Shown here in pieces: positions 23,502 to 32,423 of a DNA stretch of 64,000 nt. This DNA is from Coriobacteriaceae bacterium (GTDB taxonomy: Bacteria; Actinomycetota; Coriobacteriia; Coriobacteriales; Atopobiaceae). The notes beneath the pieces were generated by a model. The model did not search any database. It had not been told where the DNA came from and saw nothing but the letters and a program-made list of their open reading frames with translations. Position 1 is the first letter of the stretch. Each line of letters begins with the position of its first letter. The DNA is taken from the NCBI GenBank assembly GCA_003862195.1, contig QOUO01000002.1, positions 48,401-112,400 on the forward strand. The letters run 5' to 3'. Both the position numbers and the translations under genes were made by a program.

Positions 23502-24872
23502 TTACTCCGCCTGCGAGGCGGCGGCCAGCACGGCGCGGTAGGCGTCCTGGTAGCTGACGCCCGCGCTCTCCGCGAGCGCCACGACGGAATCGTGCTCCGG
23601 GTACGCGCGCGTGGCGCCGCCCGGCAGCGTGACCACCTTGACCTGGGCGGGACCCAGCGGCGTGCGCACGTCCTTCTCCTCCCGGGGCAGCGCCGTGCGC
23701 TCAACGGGATGGCGGCGCACGCCGATGGTCGTGGTCTCCTCAAAGAGGACGCGCTCGCACGCCGCGACGCGGTCTTGCGAGCACAGGACCTCGATCTGCC
23801 AGGCGGGGCGGTTCTTCTTCATGTAGATGGGCACGTAGTGGGCCTCGCGCGCGCCGGCCGAGAAGAGCTTGGCGAGCGCGTTGCCAAGCGCCTCGCCGGT
23901 GCAGTCGTCAACCTCGGTTTCAAGTTTTATAAGCACGTCCGGTGCGGAGGTCGGCTGGGCAGGGCGCGGCTCGATCAGCATCGCGCGCACCATGCTCACG
24001 GGCTCGTAGGCGCGCTTGCCGCGGCCGTAGCCCACCGCCCTGACCGCGTATGCGGGCGGGAGCGCGTCTGCCGTTTGGATGGCCGCCGCGATGGCCGCGC
24101 CCGTGGGGGTCACGAGTTCGCCCTGCGCGTCGCGCGGCGCGAGCGTGAGGCCGTGGGCCGCCGCGATGTTGACCACGGCAGGCACCGGCACGGGAAGCAC
24201 GCCGTGCTGCGTGCGCACGCGGCCGTGGCCCTCGGCCAGGGGGCTCACGACGGCGCTGGTCACGCCCAGGTTGTCCAGGCAGACGGCCGCGGCCACGACG
24301 TCAACGATGGAGTCGACGGCGCCCACCTCGTGGAAGTGGACCTGGTCGACGGGCACGCCGTGCGCCTTGGACTCGGCATCCGCCAGGATCTGGAAGATAC
24401 GGTGCGCCAGATTGCGCGCGCCGGGCGTTAGGCTGCCCGCGTCGATCACGGCGAGCACGTCGGACAGGTTGCGATGCTCGTGGTGATGGGCGTGGTCGTG
24501 GTGGTCGTACTCGTGATCGTGCGCGTGGTCGTGGTCATGTTCATGGTGGTGATGGTCGTGCGCGTGGTCGTGATGGTCGTGCACGCCGTCGAGGTCGCCG
24601 TAAAGGTAGGCCATGTCGTGGTCGTGGTTCTGGTGCGCGTCGTCCAGTACCACGTCGAAGTCGCAGCAGTCGATCCCGTTGGCGGGCTTGCGCGTGATGC
24701 GGACGTCGTATCCGCCCAAGGGCAGGCTCGCGAGCGCGTCGCGCACGGCCTTCTCGCTCGCTCCCGCATCAAGCAGCGCCGCGACCACCATGTCGCCGCT
24801 GATGCCGCTCTCGCACTCAAGATAGAGCGTCCTGGCGCCTGCCGAGCGCGCCTCCGTTGGACCTGCCGCCAT
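23502..24872 (-). CDS. larC: LarC nickel-pincer cofactor synthase (nickel insertion)
   Basis: 456 residues as a single uninterrupted frame (in some species larC is split by a programmed frameshift). LarC is a CTP-dependent cyclometallase that inserts nickel into the pyridinium dithiodicarboxylate cofactor of lactate racemase. The start LYLECESGISGDMVVAALLDAG is the LarC signature; residues ~80-135 are a strongly His/Asp-rich metal store (repeats of HDHDH type); the C-terminal half has VRAVGYGRGKRAYE and ETEVDDCTGEALG. It follows larB by 3 bases. Confidence 0.92.
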   Translation of the reverse strand: MAAGPTEARSAGARTLYLECESGISGDMVVAALLDAGASEKAVRDALASLPLGGYDVRITRKPANGIDCCDFDVVLDDAHQNHDHDMAYLYGDLDGVHDHHDHAHDHHHHEHDHDHAHDHEYDHHDHAHHHEHRNLSDVLAVIDAGSLTPGARNLAHRIFQILADAESKAHGVPVDQVHFHEVGAVDSIVDVVAAAVCLDNLGVTSAVVSPLAEGHGRVRTQHGVLPVPVPAVVNIAAAHGLTLAPRDAQGELVTPTGAAIAAAIQTADALPPAYAVRAVGYGRGKRAYEPVSMVRAMLIEPRPAQPTSAPDVLIKLETEVDDCTGEALGNALAKLFSAGAREAHYVPIYMKKNRPAWQIEVLCSQDRVAACERVLFEETTTIGVRRHPVERTALPREEKDVRTPLGPAQVKVVTLPGGATRAYPEHDSVVALAESAGVSYQDAYRAVLAAASQAE

Positions 24873-24875
24873 GTT

Positions 24876-25691
24876 CTACCTTCCCACGTGGTTGATGAGA
24901 CTCGCCTGGTAGCCCGCGCCAAAGCCGTTGTCGATGTTGACGACGGAGACGCCGCTCGCGCACGAGTTGAGCATGCTGAGCAGCGCGGAGACTCCGCCAA
25001 GCGAGGCGCCGTAGCCCACGCTCGTGGGACAGGCTATCACGGGGCAGGCCGCGAGGCCCCCGATCACGCTTGCGAGCGCGCCCTCCATCCCGGCGACCGC
25101 CACGATGACGGACGCGTTCTGGATGAGCTCGGCCTGAGCCAGGAGCCGGTGGATGCCGGCCACGCCCACGTCGTAGGCGCGACGGACCTCGCTCCCCAGC
25201 ATGCGCGCCGTGAGGGCGGCCTCCTCCGCGCAGTAGAGGTCGCTCGTGCCCGCGCACGCCACGAGCACGTAGCCGTGGCCGCTGGGCTTTGGCGGGTTGC
25301 CCCACACGCCCATGCGCGCGACCTCGTGGTAGCGGTAGCCCGTGACCATCTGCAGGCTCTGGCACAGCAGCAGCCGGTGGAGCTCGTCGCTCTTGGCGGG
25401 GTCGAGCCTGGTCACGAGCACGCGCTCCTGCCCGGACTCGACCAGCGCGCGCATGATGCCCGCGATCTGGGCGGCCGTCTTGCCCGCGCCGTAGATGACC
25501 TCGGACACGCCCTGCCTCACGCCGCGCTGGACGTCCGGCTTGGCGTAGCCCAGGTCCGCAAAGCCCGGACCCTCGAGCGACGCCCCGCCCAGGCGGGCGC
25601 ACGCCTCGTCCGAGGTGACGGTGCCCGCCGCCACGGCATCTAGCAGGGACCTGAGTTCTTCTCGCTCCAAGGGGTACCTTCCTGGTTGCAT
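24876..25691 (-). CDS. larB: LarB pyridinium-3,5-biscarboxylic acid mononucleotide synthase
   Basis: 271 residues from the ATG at 25691 (GGGAGG upstream). LarB carboxylates nicotinic acid adenine dinucleotide, the first step of the nickel-pincer cofactor. The C-terminal AIR-carboxylase (PurE)-like domain is clear: VACAGTSDLYCAEEAALTA, VVAVAGMEGALASVIGGL and CPTSVGYGAS. The N-terminal LarB part has LGYAKPDVQRGVRQGVSEVIYGAGKT. larC follows immediately; neither larE (sulfur insertion) nor the racemase larA is in the window. Confidence 0.92.
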   Translation of the reverse strand: MQPGRYPLEREELRSLLDAVAAGTVTSDEACARLGGASLEGPGFADLGYAKPDVQRGVRQGVSEVIYGAGKTAAQIAGIMRALVESGQERVLVTRLDPAKSDELHRLLLCQSLQMVTGYRYHEVARMGVWGNPPKPSGHGYVLVACAGTSDLYCAEEAALTARMLGSEVRRAYDVGVAGIHRLLAQAELIQNASVIVAVAGMEGALASVIGGLAACPVIACPTSVGYGASLGGVSALLSMLNSCASGVSVVNIDNGFGAGYQASLINHVGR

Positions 25692-25796
25692 CGACGCCTC
25701 CCATGATAGCGCCGGGGCGGCGCGTCCCGTCCCGGCGTCGGTTGTCACAACGTTGTTCCGCGGCGCCGCGACGGCGCCGGGCGGACGGCCCGCCCC

Positions 25797-26984
25797 TTAG
25801 CGGTAGCTCTTGAGGTAGATGCCCGCGATGTCCTCGTCCGTGGTGGGCGCGGGGTCCGCCGCGAAGAGCCGGCCCATGGTCTCGCGCGCGGTGCGGGCGA
25901 GCAGGAGCGCCTCCTCGCGCGTGCCCGCAAAGCCGTAGTCGCTCATCCGAAGGCCGTCCACGCCGCAGGCCACCTGCAGGTCGCGCAGCGCCTCGAGGAA
26001 GTCCTCCGGCTTGGTGGCGCCCGTCTTGCCCAGGGCGCGCGCCATCGCCACAAAGCGCTCGTCGCACACGTGGCGGCCGACCCAGTAGCCAAAGTACGCG
26101 AGGCTGATCATGGTGAGGCCCGCGCCGTGCGGGAGCTCCGGGTGGAAGGCGCTCATCGCGTGCTCCATCGAGTGCTCCGAGCAGTTGGACGCCACGTCCA
26201 TGGAGTAGCCGCCCATGGTGTTGGCAAACGCCACGTGGGTGCGCGCCTCCAGGTTGGAGCCGTCGCGCACGGCCACGGGCAGCCACGCGCCGATGTTGCG
26301 CATGGCCTCAAGCTGCACCATCTGTCCAAACGGGTTGGCGATGTTGCAGATGTAGCCCTCCATGTTGTGGAACAGCGCGTCGAACCCCTGGTACGCCGTG
26401 AACTTGGGCGGCACGCTCAACATGAGCTCCGGGTCCACCACGGCGATCCTGGCAAAGTTGTTGGGCGAGGATATGCCGATCTTCTCGTGCGTGTCCAGCT
26501 TTGATATGACGCCGCCGCGGTCGACCTCGGAGCCGGTGCCCGCCGTGGTGGTGATGGCCACCCACGGCACCTCCGGCTTCTGGAGCGGCAGGTTCTTGCC
26601 CGTGCTGCCCGTGGCGTAGTCCCACAGGTCGTCGGAGGGTTGCGGGGCGAGAAGTGCCATCACCTTGGCCGCGTCCATTACGGATCCGCCGCCCAGCGCC
26701 ACGATGAAGTCCACGCCGTGCTCGCGCGCGAAGTGGGCGCCCTCCTCAACCACCTGCTTGGTGGGGTTGGCCGCCACCTTGTCGAACAGTACCGCGTCCA
26801 CGCCCGCGAGCCGCAGCTGCTCGAGCGTGCGGTCCAGGTAGCCGTTGGCGCGCGTGGACTTGCCGTTGGATATCACGAGCATGGCGCGCTTGCCGGGCAG
26901 GGGCTGCTCGTGCAGGTGGCCGAGCTGGCCGGGGCCAAAGAGCAGGCGGGTTGGTGCGTAGAGGCTGAAGCTATCCGAGGGCAT
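25797..26984 (-). CDS. Iron-containing alcohol dehydrogenase (butanol dehydrogenase-like)
   Basis: 395 residues from the ATG at 26984 (AAGGA eight bases upstream; a longer frame would run through untranslated sequence). Group III alcohol dehydrogenase: NAD site ALGGGSVMDAAKVMAL, TTTAGTGSEVD, the iron ligands in FDALFHNMEGYI and HAMSAFHPELPHGAG. It would interconvert an aldehyde and alcohol during fermentation; the substrate is unknown. It is preceded by a gap with perfect palindromes that separate it from the next minus-strand gene. Confidence 0.85.
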   Translation of the reverse strand: MPSDSFSLYAPTRLLFGPGQLGHLHEQPLPGKRAMLVISNGKSTRANGYLDRTLEQLRLAGVDAVLFDKVAANPTKQVVEEGAHFAREHGVDFIVALGGGSVMDAAKVMALLAPQPSDDLWDYATGSTGKNLPLQKPEVPWVAITTTAGTGSEVDRGGVISKLDTHEKIGISSPNNFARIAVVDPELMLSVPPKFTAYQGFDALFHNMEGYICNIANPFGQMVQLEAMRNIGAWLPVAVRDGSNLEARTHVAFANTMGGYSMDVASNCSEHSMEHAMSAFHPELPHGAGLTMISLAYFGYWVGRHVCDERFVAMARALGKTGATKPEDFLEALRDLQVACGVDGLRMSDYGFAGTREEALLLARTARETMGRLFAADPAPTTDEDIAGIYLKSYR

Positions 26985-27204
26985 CGTGAGGTCCTTCCCT
27001 GTGCGTGCGTCTGGCGCGGCCACCGCCGCGTCGCCTGCGGCCATGGTAGTTTGCCGTGGTTGCGGGGCGTGGCACGCCAGGTTACGGGAAGCTTGTGCGC
27101 GTGTTTCGAGTTGGGACGGGGTGCGCGACCGCGGTCGCAGTCGCGGGCCGCGGGCTGCCGGGCCTCCTGTCGCGGGCACGGGCCTCCGAGCGCGGTCCCG
27201 CACC

Positions 27205-27301
27205 GCACTTCATGAAGTGCGATGGGAGGCAAAACCCGCTCAACTGGGCAAACACAGGCAGACCCCGCACCGCACTTCATGAAGTGCGGTGCGGGGTCTG
27301 C
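27205..27301. repeat. Perfect 44-base palindrome and a second copy of its 16-base core
   Basis: The core GCACTTCATGAAGTGC occurs at 27205-27220 and again at 27272-27287. The second copy is the centre of a 44-base palindrome (27258-27301) perfect to the middle, arms ending in GCAGACC/GGTCTGC. The gap 26985-27317 otherwise holds no gene. It may act as terminator for the hydroxyacid dehydrogenase gene on the minus strand or as a binding site for a dimeric protein. Confidence 0.7.
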
Positions 27302-27317
27302 TCGACGCGGCCGCGTC

Positions 27318-28355
27318 CTAGCGCGGCGCGACCTCGAAGGCACTCGCGGGCACCAGGTTCCTGAGCGGCCCGCCCGCAGCCAGCGCGCGCAGGTTGTCGC
27401 AGCAGATCGCGCAGATGTTGTCCTCCGTCTGGCGGTGGCGCCCAAACGAGCCGCCGGACACGTGCGGCGTGATGAAGCAACGCGGCTCCTGCCAGAGCGG
27501 GTGCCCGGCCGGCAGCGGCTCGGGAGCGGTCACGTCGAGCGCCGCGCCGCGGATTGCGCCCTCTGCCAGCACCTCCGCAAGCGCGTTCGAGTCCACAAAG
27601 CTGCCGCGCCCCACGTTCACGAGCACGGCGCCCGGCCCCATGAGCCGCAGCCGACGCCCGTCCAGCCAGCCGGCAGTCGATCGCGTGTTGGGGAGCGCGC
27701 CCACGACCACGTCCGCGCCGGCAAGCTCCGCCTCGGCATCGTCCAGCGTGACGAGCCGGTCAAACCCCTCGCGCGGGCGGGAGGGGTCGCGGCACACGCC
27801 GGTCACCGTGCAGTCAAAGCCGCGCAGACGGCGTGCCACCCATCCGCCTATGTTGCCCGCGCCAAACACGAGCACGCGCGCCCCGTCGAGCGACCCCACG
27901 GCGCCCAGATCCTCCCAGCTGGCGCCTCTCTGCCGGTCTCGGTACGCGGGCAGGTTCTGCATGAGGCCCAGGACCTGCGCCACCACGTACTGAGAGATCA
28001 GCTGCCCAAAGCCGCCCACGGCGGAGCACAGGCTCACGCCCGCGGGAAACGCGACGTCACCCCTGGTGTAACGGTCCGTCCCGGCCCATGTCGCCTGCAC
28101 GAGCCTCAGCCGCGAGCCCTCGTCCGCCGCGCGTCGCAGGAGCGGGAGCGCAGGCTCCCCTATCACCGCGTCGGCGCGCTCGAGCGCCGCCACCAGCTCG
28201 TCGTCGGAAAGGTCGTACCTGCCCGAGCACATGGCCTTGGGCGTCGACATGTCCGCCGGCCAATGCCGCTCGATGACCCAGCCAGGTCCCGCCGCCTCGC
28301 GCAACGCGTCGACGTGCTCGTCGCAGAACGGTGCAAGAAGAAGGAGCGTGGGCAT
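27318..28355 (-). CDS. D-isomer-specific 2-hydroxyacid dehydrogenase
   Basis: 345 residues from the ATG at 28355 with GGAGGC upstream. The NAD-binding domain has VLVFGAGNIGGWVARRL (intact GxGxxG); the catalytic Arg is in NVGRGSFVD, and the His in FITPHVSGGS. The N-terminal catalytic domain is less conserved. It probably reduces a 2-oxoacid with NADH. Single gene between prfC and the palindromic gap. Substrate unknown. Confidence 0.83.
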   Translation of the reverse strand: MPTLLLLAPFCDEHVDALREAAGPGWVIERHWPADMSTPKAMCSGRYDLSDDELVAALERADAVIGEPALPLLRRAADEGSRLRLVQATWAGTDRYTRGDVAFPAGVSLCSAVGGFGQLISQYVVAQVLGLMQNLPAYRDRQRGASWEDLGAVGSLDGARVLVFGAGNIGGWVARRLRGFDCTVTGVCRDPSRPREGFDRLVTLDDAEAELAGADVVVGALPNTRSTAGWLDGRRLRLMGPGAVLVNVGRGSFVDSNALAEVLAEGAIRGAALDVTAPEPLPAGHPLWQEPRCFITPHVSGGSFGRHRQTEDNICAICCDNLRALAAGGPLRNLVPASAFEVAPR

Positions 28356-28452
28356 GGCGCCTCCAGTCCGTGTCGTCACCTCGGAGCCCAAGACCGGGCC
28401 CATCCATCCGACCGCGGCGAGAAGGACTCCCCGCCTCGCCCGCTGCCGCGTC

Positions 28453-30066
28453 CTAGAACGTGACGTTGCCAAACTCCGAGAGCCTGAGCTCGGGGTTGCG
28501 CTCCTCCGCCCAGCGGACGTTGAACTCGTTGGTGAAGAGCAGCAGGCGGCCGCCGCGCATGTCCTCCACGCGGCCGGTATCGCGCGAGAGGTTCAGGCTC
28601 GTCATGTCGAGCTCCTCCGGGTCGTTCTGGATCCAGCGGATCTCATGGTAGGGCAGCGGGTGGCGGCTCACCTCCACGCCGTACTCGCTCTTGAGGCGCC
28701 GCTCCAGCACGTCGAGCTGCAGCACGCCCACGACGCCCACGATCACGCTCTCCATACCCATGCCAAGCTCGCGGAAGATCTGGATGGCGCCCTCCTGCGC
28801 AAGCTCCTCCACGCCCTTGATGAACTGCTTGCGCTTCAGGGTATCCACCTGCGTGATGCGTGCGAAGTGCTCCGGCGCAAACGTGGGGATCTGGGGAAAC
28901 TGCACGTGGGGCTTGCCAGCGCACACGGTGTCGCCGATAGAGAAGATTCCAGGGTCGAACAGGCCCACGATGTCGCCCGCATAGGCCTCGTCCACGATGG
29001 CACGGTCGTCGGCCATCATGGACGTGCCGGTCGCGAGCTTGATGGCGCGGTTGCCCTGCACGTGGTAGGCGCTCATGCCGCGCTCGAACTTGCCGGAGCA
29101 GATGCGCACAAAGGCGATGCGGTCGCGGTGGTGGCGGTCCATGTTGGCCTGGATCTTGAACACAAAGCCGCTGAAATCTGGCCGAGAGGGCTCGACCTTC
29201 TCGCCCGTAAGGACGTCCGTGTACGCCAGGGGCTCCGGGGCAAGGCGCAGGAAGTCCTTAAGGAAGGGCTCCACGCCAAAGTTGGTGAGTGCCGAGCCAA
29301 AGAACACCGGGGTCAGGCGGCCGGTGCGGACCGCCTCGAGGTCAAACTCGTTGTCGGCGCCGTCCAGGAGCTCGATGTCGTCCATGAGCGTGCGGTGGTT
29401 CTCCTCGCCGATGAGCTCGTCCAGGGCGGGGTCGCCCAGCTCGGCCTCGATCTCGTTCACCTTCTTGGTGGCGTTGGCGTGGCCGTCGCCCTCGAACGCG
29501 ATCACGTGGCGCGAGTTGCGGTCGAACACGCCGCGGAAGTTGCGGCCGCTGCCAATGGGCCAGTTCATGGGGTACGTGCCGATGCCCAGGACCGTCTCGA
29601 TCTCCTCCGTGAGGTCAAAGGGGTCGCGGGTGTCGTGGTCGAGCTTGTTCACGAACGTGAAGATGGGGATGTGGCGCAGCGTGCAGACCTTGAAGAGCTT
29701 CTTGGTCTGGGCCTCGACGCCCTTTGCGCCGTCGATCACCATGACCGCGGCGTCCGCCGCCATGAGCGTGCGGTACGTGTCCTCAGAAAAGTCCTGGTGG
29801 CCCGGGGTGTCCAAGATGTTCACGCACTTGCCCTCGTACGTGAACTGCAGCACGGACGACGTGACCGAGATGCCACGCTCCTTCTCGATGTCCATCCAGT
29901 CGGACACTGCGTGGCGCGCACTCGCCTTGCCCTTGACGGAGCCCGCCGTCTGGATGCTGCCGGTGTACAGCAGCAGCTTCTCGGTCAGGGTCGTCTTGCC
30001 CGCGTCGGGGTGGCTGATGATGGCGAAGGTTCGCCGCGATGCGATCTGGTCGGACAGGCTTGGCAT
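28453..30066 (-). CDS. prfC: Peptide chain release factor 3
   Basis: 537 residues, full RF3 length. GTPase that removes RF1/RF2 from the ribosome after termination. G1 SHPDAGKTT (18-26), the RF3-type switch region with KGKASARHAVSDWMDIEKERGISV, G3 DTPGHQDF and G4 NKLDHDTRDP are intact; the C-terminal RF3 domain (about 380-530) includes VGVLQLDVLERRLKSEYGVEV. Its end at GNVTF is 2 codons before the stop. A GAGAAG motif lies on both flanks. Confidence 0.95.
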   Translation of the reverse strand: MPSLSDQIASRRTFAIISHPDAGKTTLTEKLLLYTGSIQTAGSVKGKASARHAVSDWMDIEKERGISVTSSVLQFTYEGKCVNILDTPGHQDFSEDTYRTLMAADAAVMVIDGAKGVEAQTKKLFKVCTLRHIPIFTFVNKLDHDTRDPFDLTEEIETVLGIGTYPMNWPIGSGRNFRGVFDRNSRHVIAFEGDGHANATKKVNEIEAELGDPALDELIGEENHRTLMDDIELLDGADNEFDLEAVRTGRLTPVFFGSALTNFGVEPFLKDFLRLAPEPLAYTDVLTGEKVEPSRPDFSGFVFKIQANMDRHHRDRIAFVRICSGKFERGMSAYHVQGNRAIKLATGTSMMADDRAIVDEAYAGDIVGLFDPGIFSIGDTVCAGKPHVQFPQIPTFAPEHFARITQVDTLKRKQFIKGVEELAQEGAIQIFRELGMGMESVIVGVVGVLQLDVLERRLKSEYGVEVSRHPLPYHEIRWIQNDPEELDMTSLNLSRDTGRVEDMRGGRLLLFTNEFNVRWAEERNPELRLSEFGNVTF

Positions 30067-30102
30067 GCATTCTCCTTAGATGGCGTAACCATCGTATTGT
30101 AC

Positions 30103-30139
30103 GAGAAGAGCCGCCCCCTCCGCCCGGAAGCGGCGCCTC
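30103..30139 (-). terminator. Probable terminator of brnQ
   Basis: On the minus strand, right after the brnQ stop, GCGCCGC and GGCGGC can pair across a purine-rich loop and are followed by TCTTCTCGTACAAT, another copy of the recurring motif as a pyrimidine tail. Confidence 0.45.
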
Positions 30140-31504
30140 TCACAATGACGGCACGTTGCCGCGGGCACGCGTCACGTGGACCGCGAGCCCCACGCCCAGG
30201 CCCACCGCCGCGGGCACCACCCAGCCAAAGCCCCAGGCGGCAAGGGGCAGCACCGCCGCAACGCGCGACATGGCGCGCACGACGGGCGTGCCGGCCAGCA
30301 CCGCGGGAGCGGACCCGGCCGCCCCCAGCAGCGCCGCCGGAAGCGTCAGGCCCTCCGCCCACGCAAGCACCACGCGGTCGTACCCAAACGCCCCGCCCGC
30401 GAGCGCCAGCGCTATGAGCACGATGGCCAGCGGGTACATGACGTAAAGCACGGGAAGCGACCACGCGATGAGCGCGTCAAGCCCACCGTTTGCCAGCGCA
30501 AATGACACGAGCGTGAACGCCACCGCCCAGCCCCGGTACGTCACCCTGCCGCCAAACATGCCCACGAACGTCTGCGAGCAGCTCGTCACCAGGCCAACGG
30601 CCGTCTTCAGGCACGCCACGGTCACGGTGACGGCAAGCACCACCAGGCCGGCATCGCCCAGGTACAGGCGAGCTATCTGCGCAAACGCGACGCCGCCGTT
30701 GCTGGAGGGCGCAAGCGCGCCCCTGCTCTGGGCGCCAACGACGGTCACGAGCGCATACACCACCGCCATGATGAGGCCGCTCCCCACGCCGGAGAGGATC
30801 GTGTCCCGCGCGACGTTGGCGGGGTCGCTCACCCCAAGGTCGCGCACGACCCCCACCACCACGATGCCAAACGCCAGGCCCGCGAGCGCGTCCATCGTGT
30901 TGTATCCCTCGAGCAGGCCCGTCGCAAACGGCGACGTCGCGTACGCGCCCCGCGGCACCACGTCCGCCACGCGCGCGGCCGGCGACGCGAGCGCCGCGGC
31001 CACCAGGATGCCCAAGAACACCAGGAACCCCGGCGTCAGCACCTTGCCCACCCACGTCAGGATCTTTCCCGGCCTGAGCGAAAGCGCCAGCACCACGCCA
31101 AAGAACGCGAACGAGAAGAGCAGGAGCCACGGGCCGTGCGCGCCCGCGGGAAGCGACTGGGCGATGCCAACGGTGTAGGCCACCGTGGCACAGCGCGGTA
31201 TGGCAAACAGCGGCCCGATCGTGAGGTACAGCACGCACGTGAACGCCAGGCCAAAGCGCCGCCCCACCCTGGAGCTCAGGTCCAGGAGGCCCTTGGAGCG
31301 GCTGGCGCCCAGCGCCGCGACGCCCAGTATGGGAAGCCCCACTCCCGTCACGAGGAAGCCCAGCAGCGCCCACCACGCGTTCCTGCCCGCAAGCTGGCCC
31401 ATGTGGATGGGAAATATCAGGTTGCCGGCCCCAAAGAAGAGCCCGAAGAGCATGCTCGAGACGGCGATCCCGTCCCGCACGCCCAGCTTGTTGCCATCAG
31501 TCAT
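30140..31504 (-). CDS. brnQ: BrnQ-type branched-chain amino acid carrier
   Basis: 454 residues from the ATG at 31504, about 12 transmembrane segments. N-terminal MLFGLFFGAGNLIFPIHMGQLAG is the LIVCS-family signature. These carriers take up Leu, Ile and Val with sodium or protons. The upstream region (31505-31809, shared with the divergent DUF2798 gene) carries a copy of the recurring motif. No distinct Shine-Dalgarno sequence is present except GGTGGCGG, so the start is only moderately certain. Confidence 0.87.
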   Translation of the reverse strand: MTDGNKLGVRDGIAVSSMLFGLFFGAGNLIFPIHMGQLAGRNAWWALLGFLVTGVGLPILGVAALGASRSKGLLDLSSRVGRRFGLAFTCVLYLTIGPLFAIPRCATVAYTVGIAQSLPAGAHGPWLLLFSFAFFGVVLALSLRPGKILTWVGKVLTPGFLVFLGILVAAALASPAARVADVVPRGAYATSPFATGLLEGYNTMDALAGLAFGIVVVGVVRDLGVSDPANVARDTILSGVGSGLIMAVVYALVTVVGAQSRGALAPSSNGGVAFAQIARLYLGDAGLVVLAVTVTVACLKTAVGLVTSCSQTFVGMFGGRVTYRGWAVAFTLVSFALANGGLDALIAWSLPVLYVMYPLAIVLIALALAGGAFGYDRVVLAWAEGLTLPAALLGAAGSAPAVLAGTPVVRAMSRVAAVLPLAAWGFGWVVPAAVGLGVGLAVHVTRARGNVPSL

Positions 31505-31809
31505 GAAACCGCCACCGTCCCGTGGGAGTCGTTCTTCTCCGCCTGTCCAGGGGACATGATACGGCTCCGCGGCAAGACAGCAAGGGCGGCGGTCCGGCCT
31601 CGCGCGGCTCGAGCGCCTCCGGAGCACGTGACGCCCCGACGCCCCAGGCGACCTGTGGAGTGTTTGTACTGCCTCGCAAACGCGGGCACGCGCGGCGGCA
31701 CCGCGCGTGGTAACGTTCCTAGGCCATATTCTTAGCTGCAGGTATCCTTTGGAAACGCACACCCTCCCGGGTGATAACGAACAACACTGCACACAACCGG
31801 GAGGTATAC
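31505..31809. other. Divergent intergenic region brnQ / DUF2798
   Basis: No gene is supported here. It contains CGTTCTTCTCCGCC (31530-31543), a GC-rich central part, and an AT-richer end with TATTCTTA near 31727 that could be the -10 of the DUF2798 gene. Confidence 0.5.
31763..31804 (+). promoter_or_regulatory. Hairpin that could hide the ribosome site of the DUF2798 gene
   Basis: CCTCCCGG (31763-31770) is the exact complement of CCGGGAGG (31797-31804), which contains the Shine-Dalgarno sequence six bases before the ATG. The left arm can alternatively pair with itself (ACCCTCCCGGGT), giving two exclusive structures. Confidence 0.45.
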
Positions 31810-32301
31810 ATGCCGCAAACTCGCACCCAGAAGCTCGTCTTTACCGTAATGATGGTCATCGTCATGGTCTATGGCATGATCTGCTATAACGTCTCGCTCG
31901 AGGTTGGTGGCCTTTCCAACTTTGTCTTTGCCGCCGGGCTGCCGGAGCTCGCGTTCATGGGGCCGGTCGCGTTCCTCCTTGACCTGTTTGTGGTCTCGCC
32001 CGTCGTAGGCCGCCGCGCCCAGAAGCTGGTGGGCCCCAACCCCAAGACGCCGTTCGCGATGGTCGCGGCGATCTCTGCGCTCAGCGTGCAGATGATGTGC
32101 CCGCTCATGAGCCTTGTCGCCACGCTCGTCATCAAGCGCCCCGCCGCGCCGGACATCGTGTCCACGTGGATCCAGACGACCCTCCTCAACCTGCCCATGG
32201 CGCTGCTGTGGCAGTTCTTCGTGGCCGGCCCCATCGTGCGCGGCGCGTTTGGCGCGCTCGTCCGCCCCAGCGCCGTTGCCTCGGGCAGCGAGGCCAGGTA
32301 G
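31810..32301 (+). CDS. DUF2798 family membrane protein
   Basis: 163 residues, ATG at 31810, GGGAGG upstream. Four hydrophobic segments at about 10-28, 42-65, 80-103 and 120-145, arranged as two similar pairs, as in DUF2798 proteins; PEL, PVAFLLDLFVVSPVVGRRAQK and the second copy NLPMALLWQFFVAGPIVRGAF show the internal repeat. Function unknown. Monocistronic, with a strong hairpin after it. Confidence 0.75.
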   Translation: MPQTRTQKLVFTVMMVIVMVYGMICYNVSLEVGGLSNFVFAAGLPELAFMGPVAFLLDLFVVSPVVGRRAQKLVGPNPKTPFAMVAAISALSVQMMCPLMSLVATLVIKRPAAPDIVSTWIQTTLLNLPMALLWQFFVAGPIVRGAFGALVRPSAVASGSEAR

Positions 32302-32309
32302 CCGTCGCC

Positions 32310-32348
32310 GCTGCCGCAGGGGGTAGGCGCGCCGCCCCCTGCGGCAGC
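32310..32348. terminator. Bidirectional terminator between DUF2798 and hydroxyacid dehydrogenase genes
   Basis: GCTGCCGCAGGGGG (32310-32323) pairs perfectly with CCCCCTGCGGCAGC (32335-32348). A second GC-rich hairpin (GCCGGCGGC...GCCGCCGGC, about 32370-32395) follows and can serve the minus-strand gene. Confidence 0.75.
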
Positions 32349-32423
32349 AATGCCGCGCGGGCCGAAACGCCGCCGGCGGCCACGTGCCGCCGGCCCGCGA
32401 CCGGGCCGCGACTGGCCCGCGCC

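Noticed and set aside
24474..24620. Simple-sequence run of GTGGTGATGG-like units
   Set aside because: It is the complement of the histidine/aspartate codons in the LarC metal-binding stretch, not a separate repeat element.
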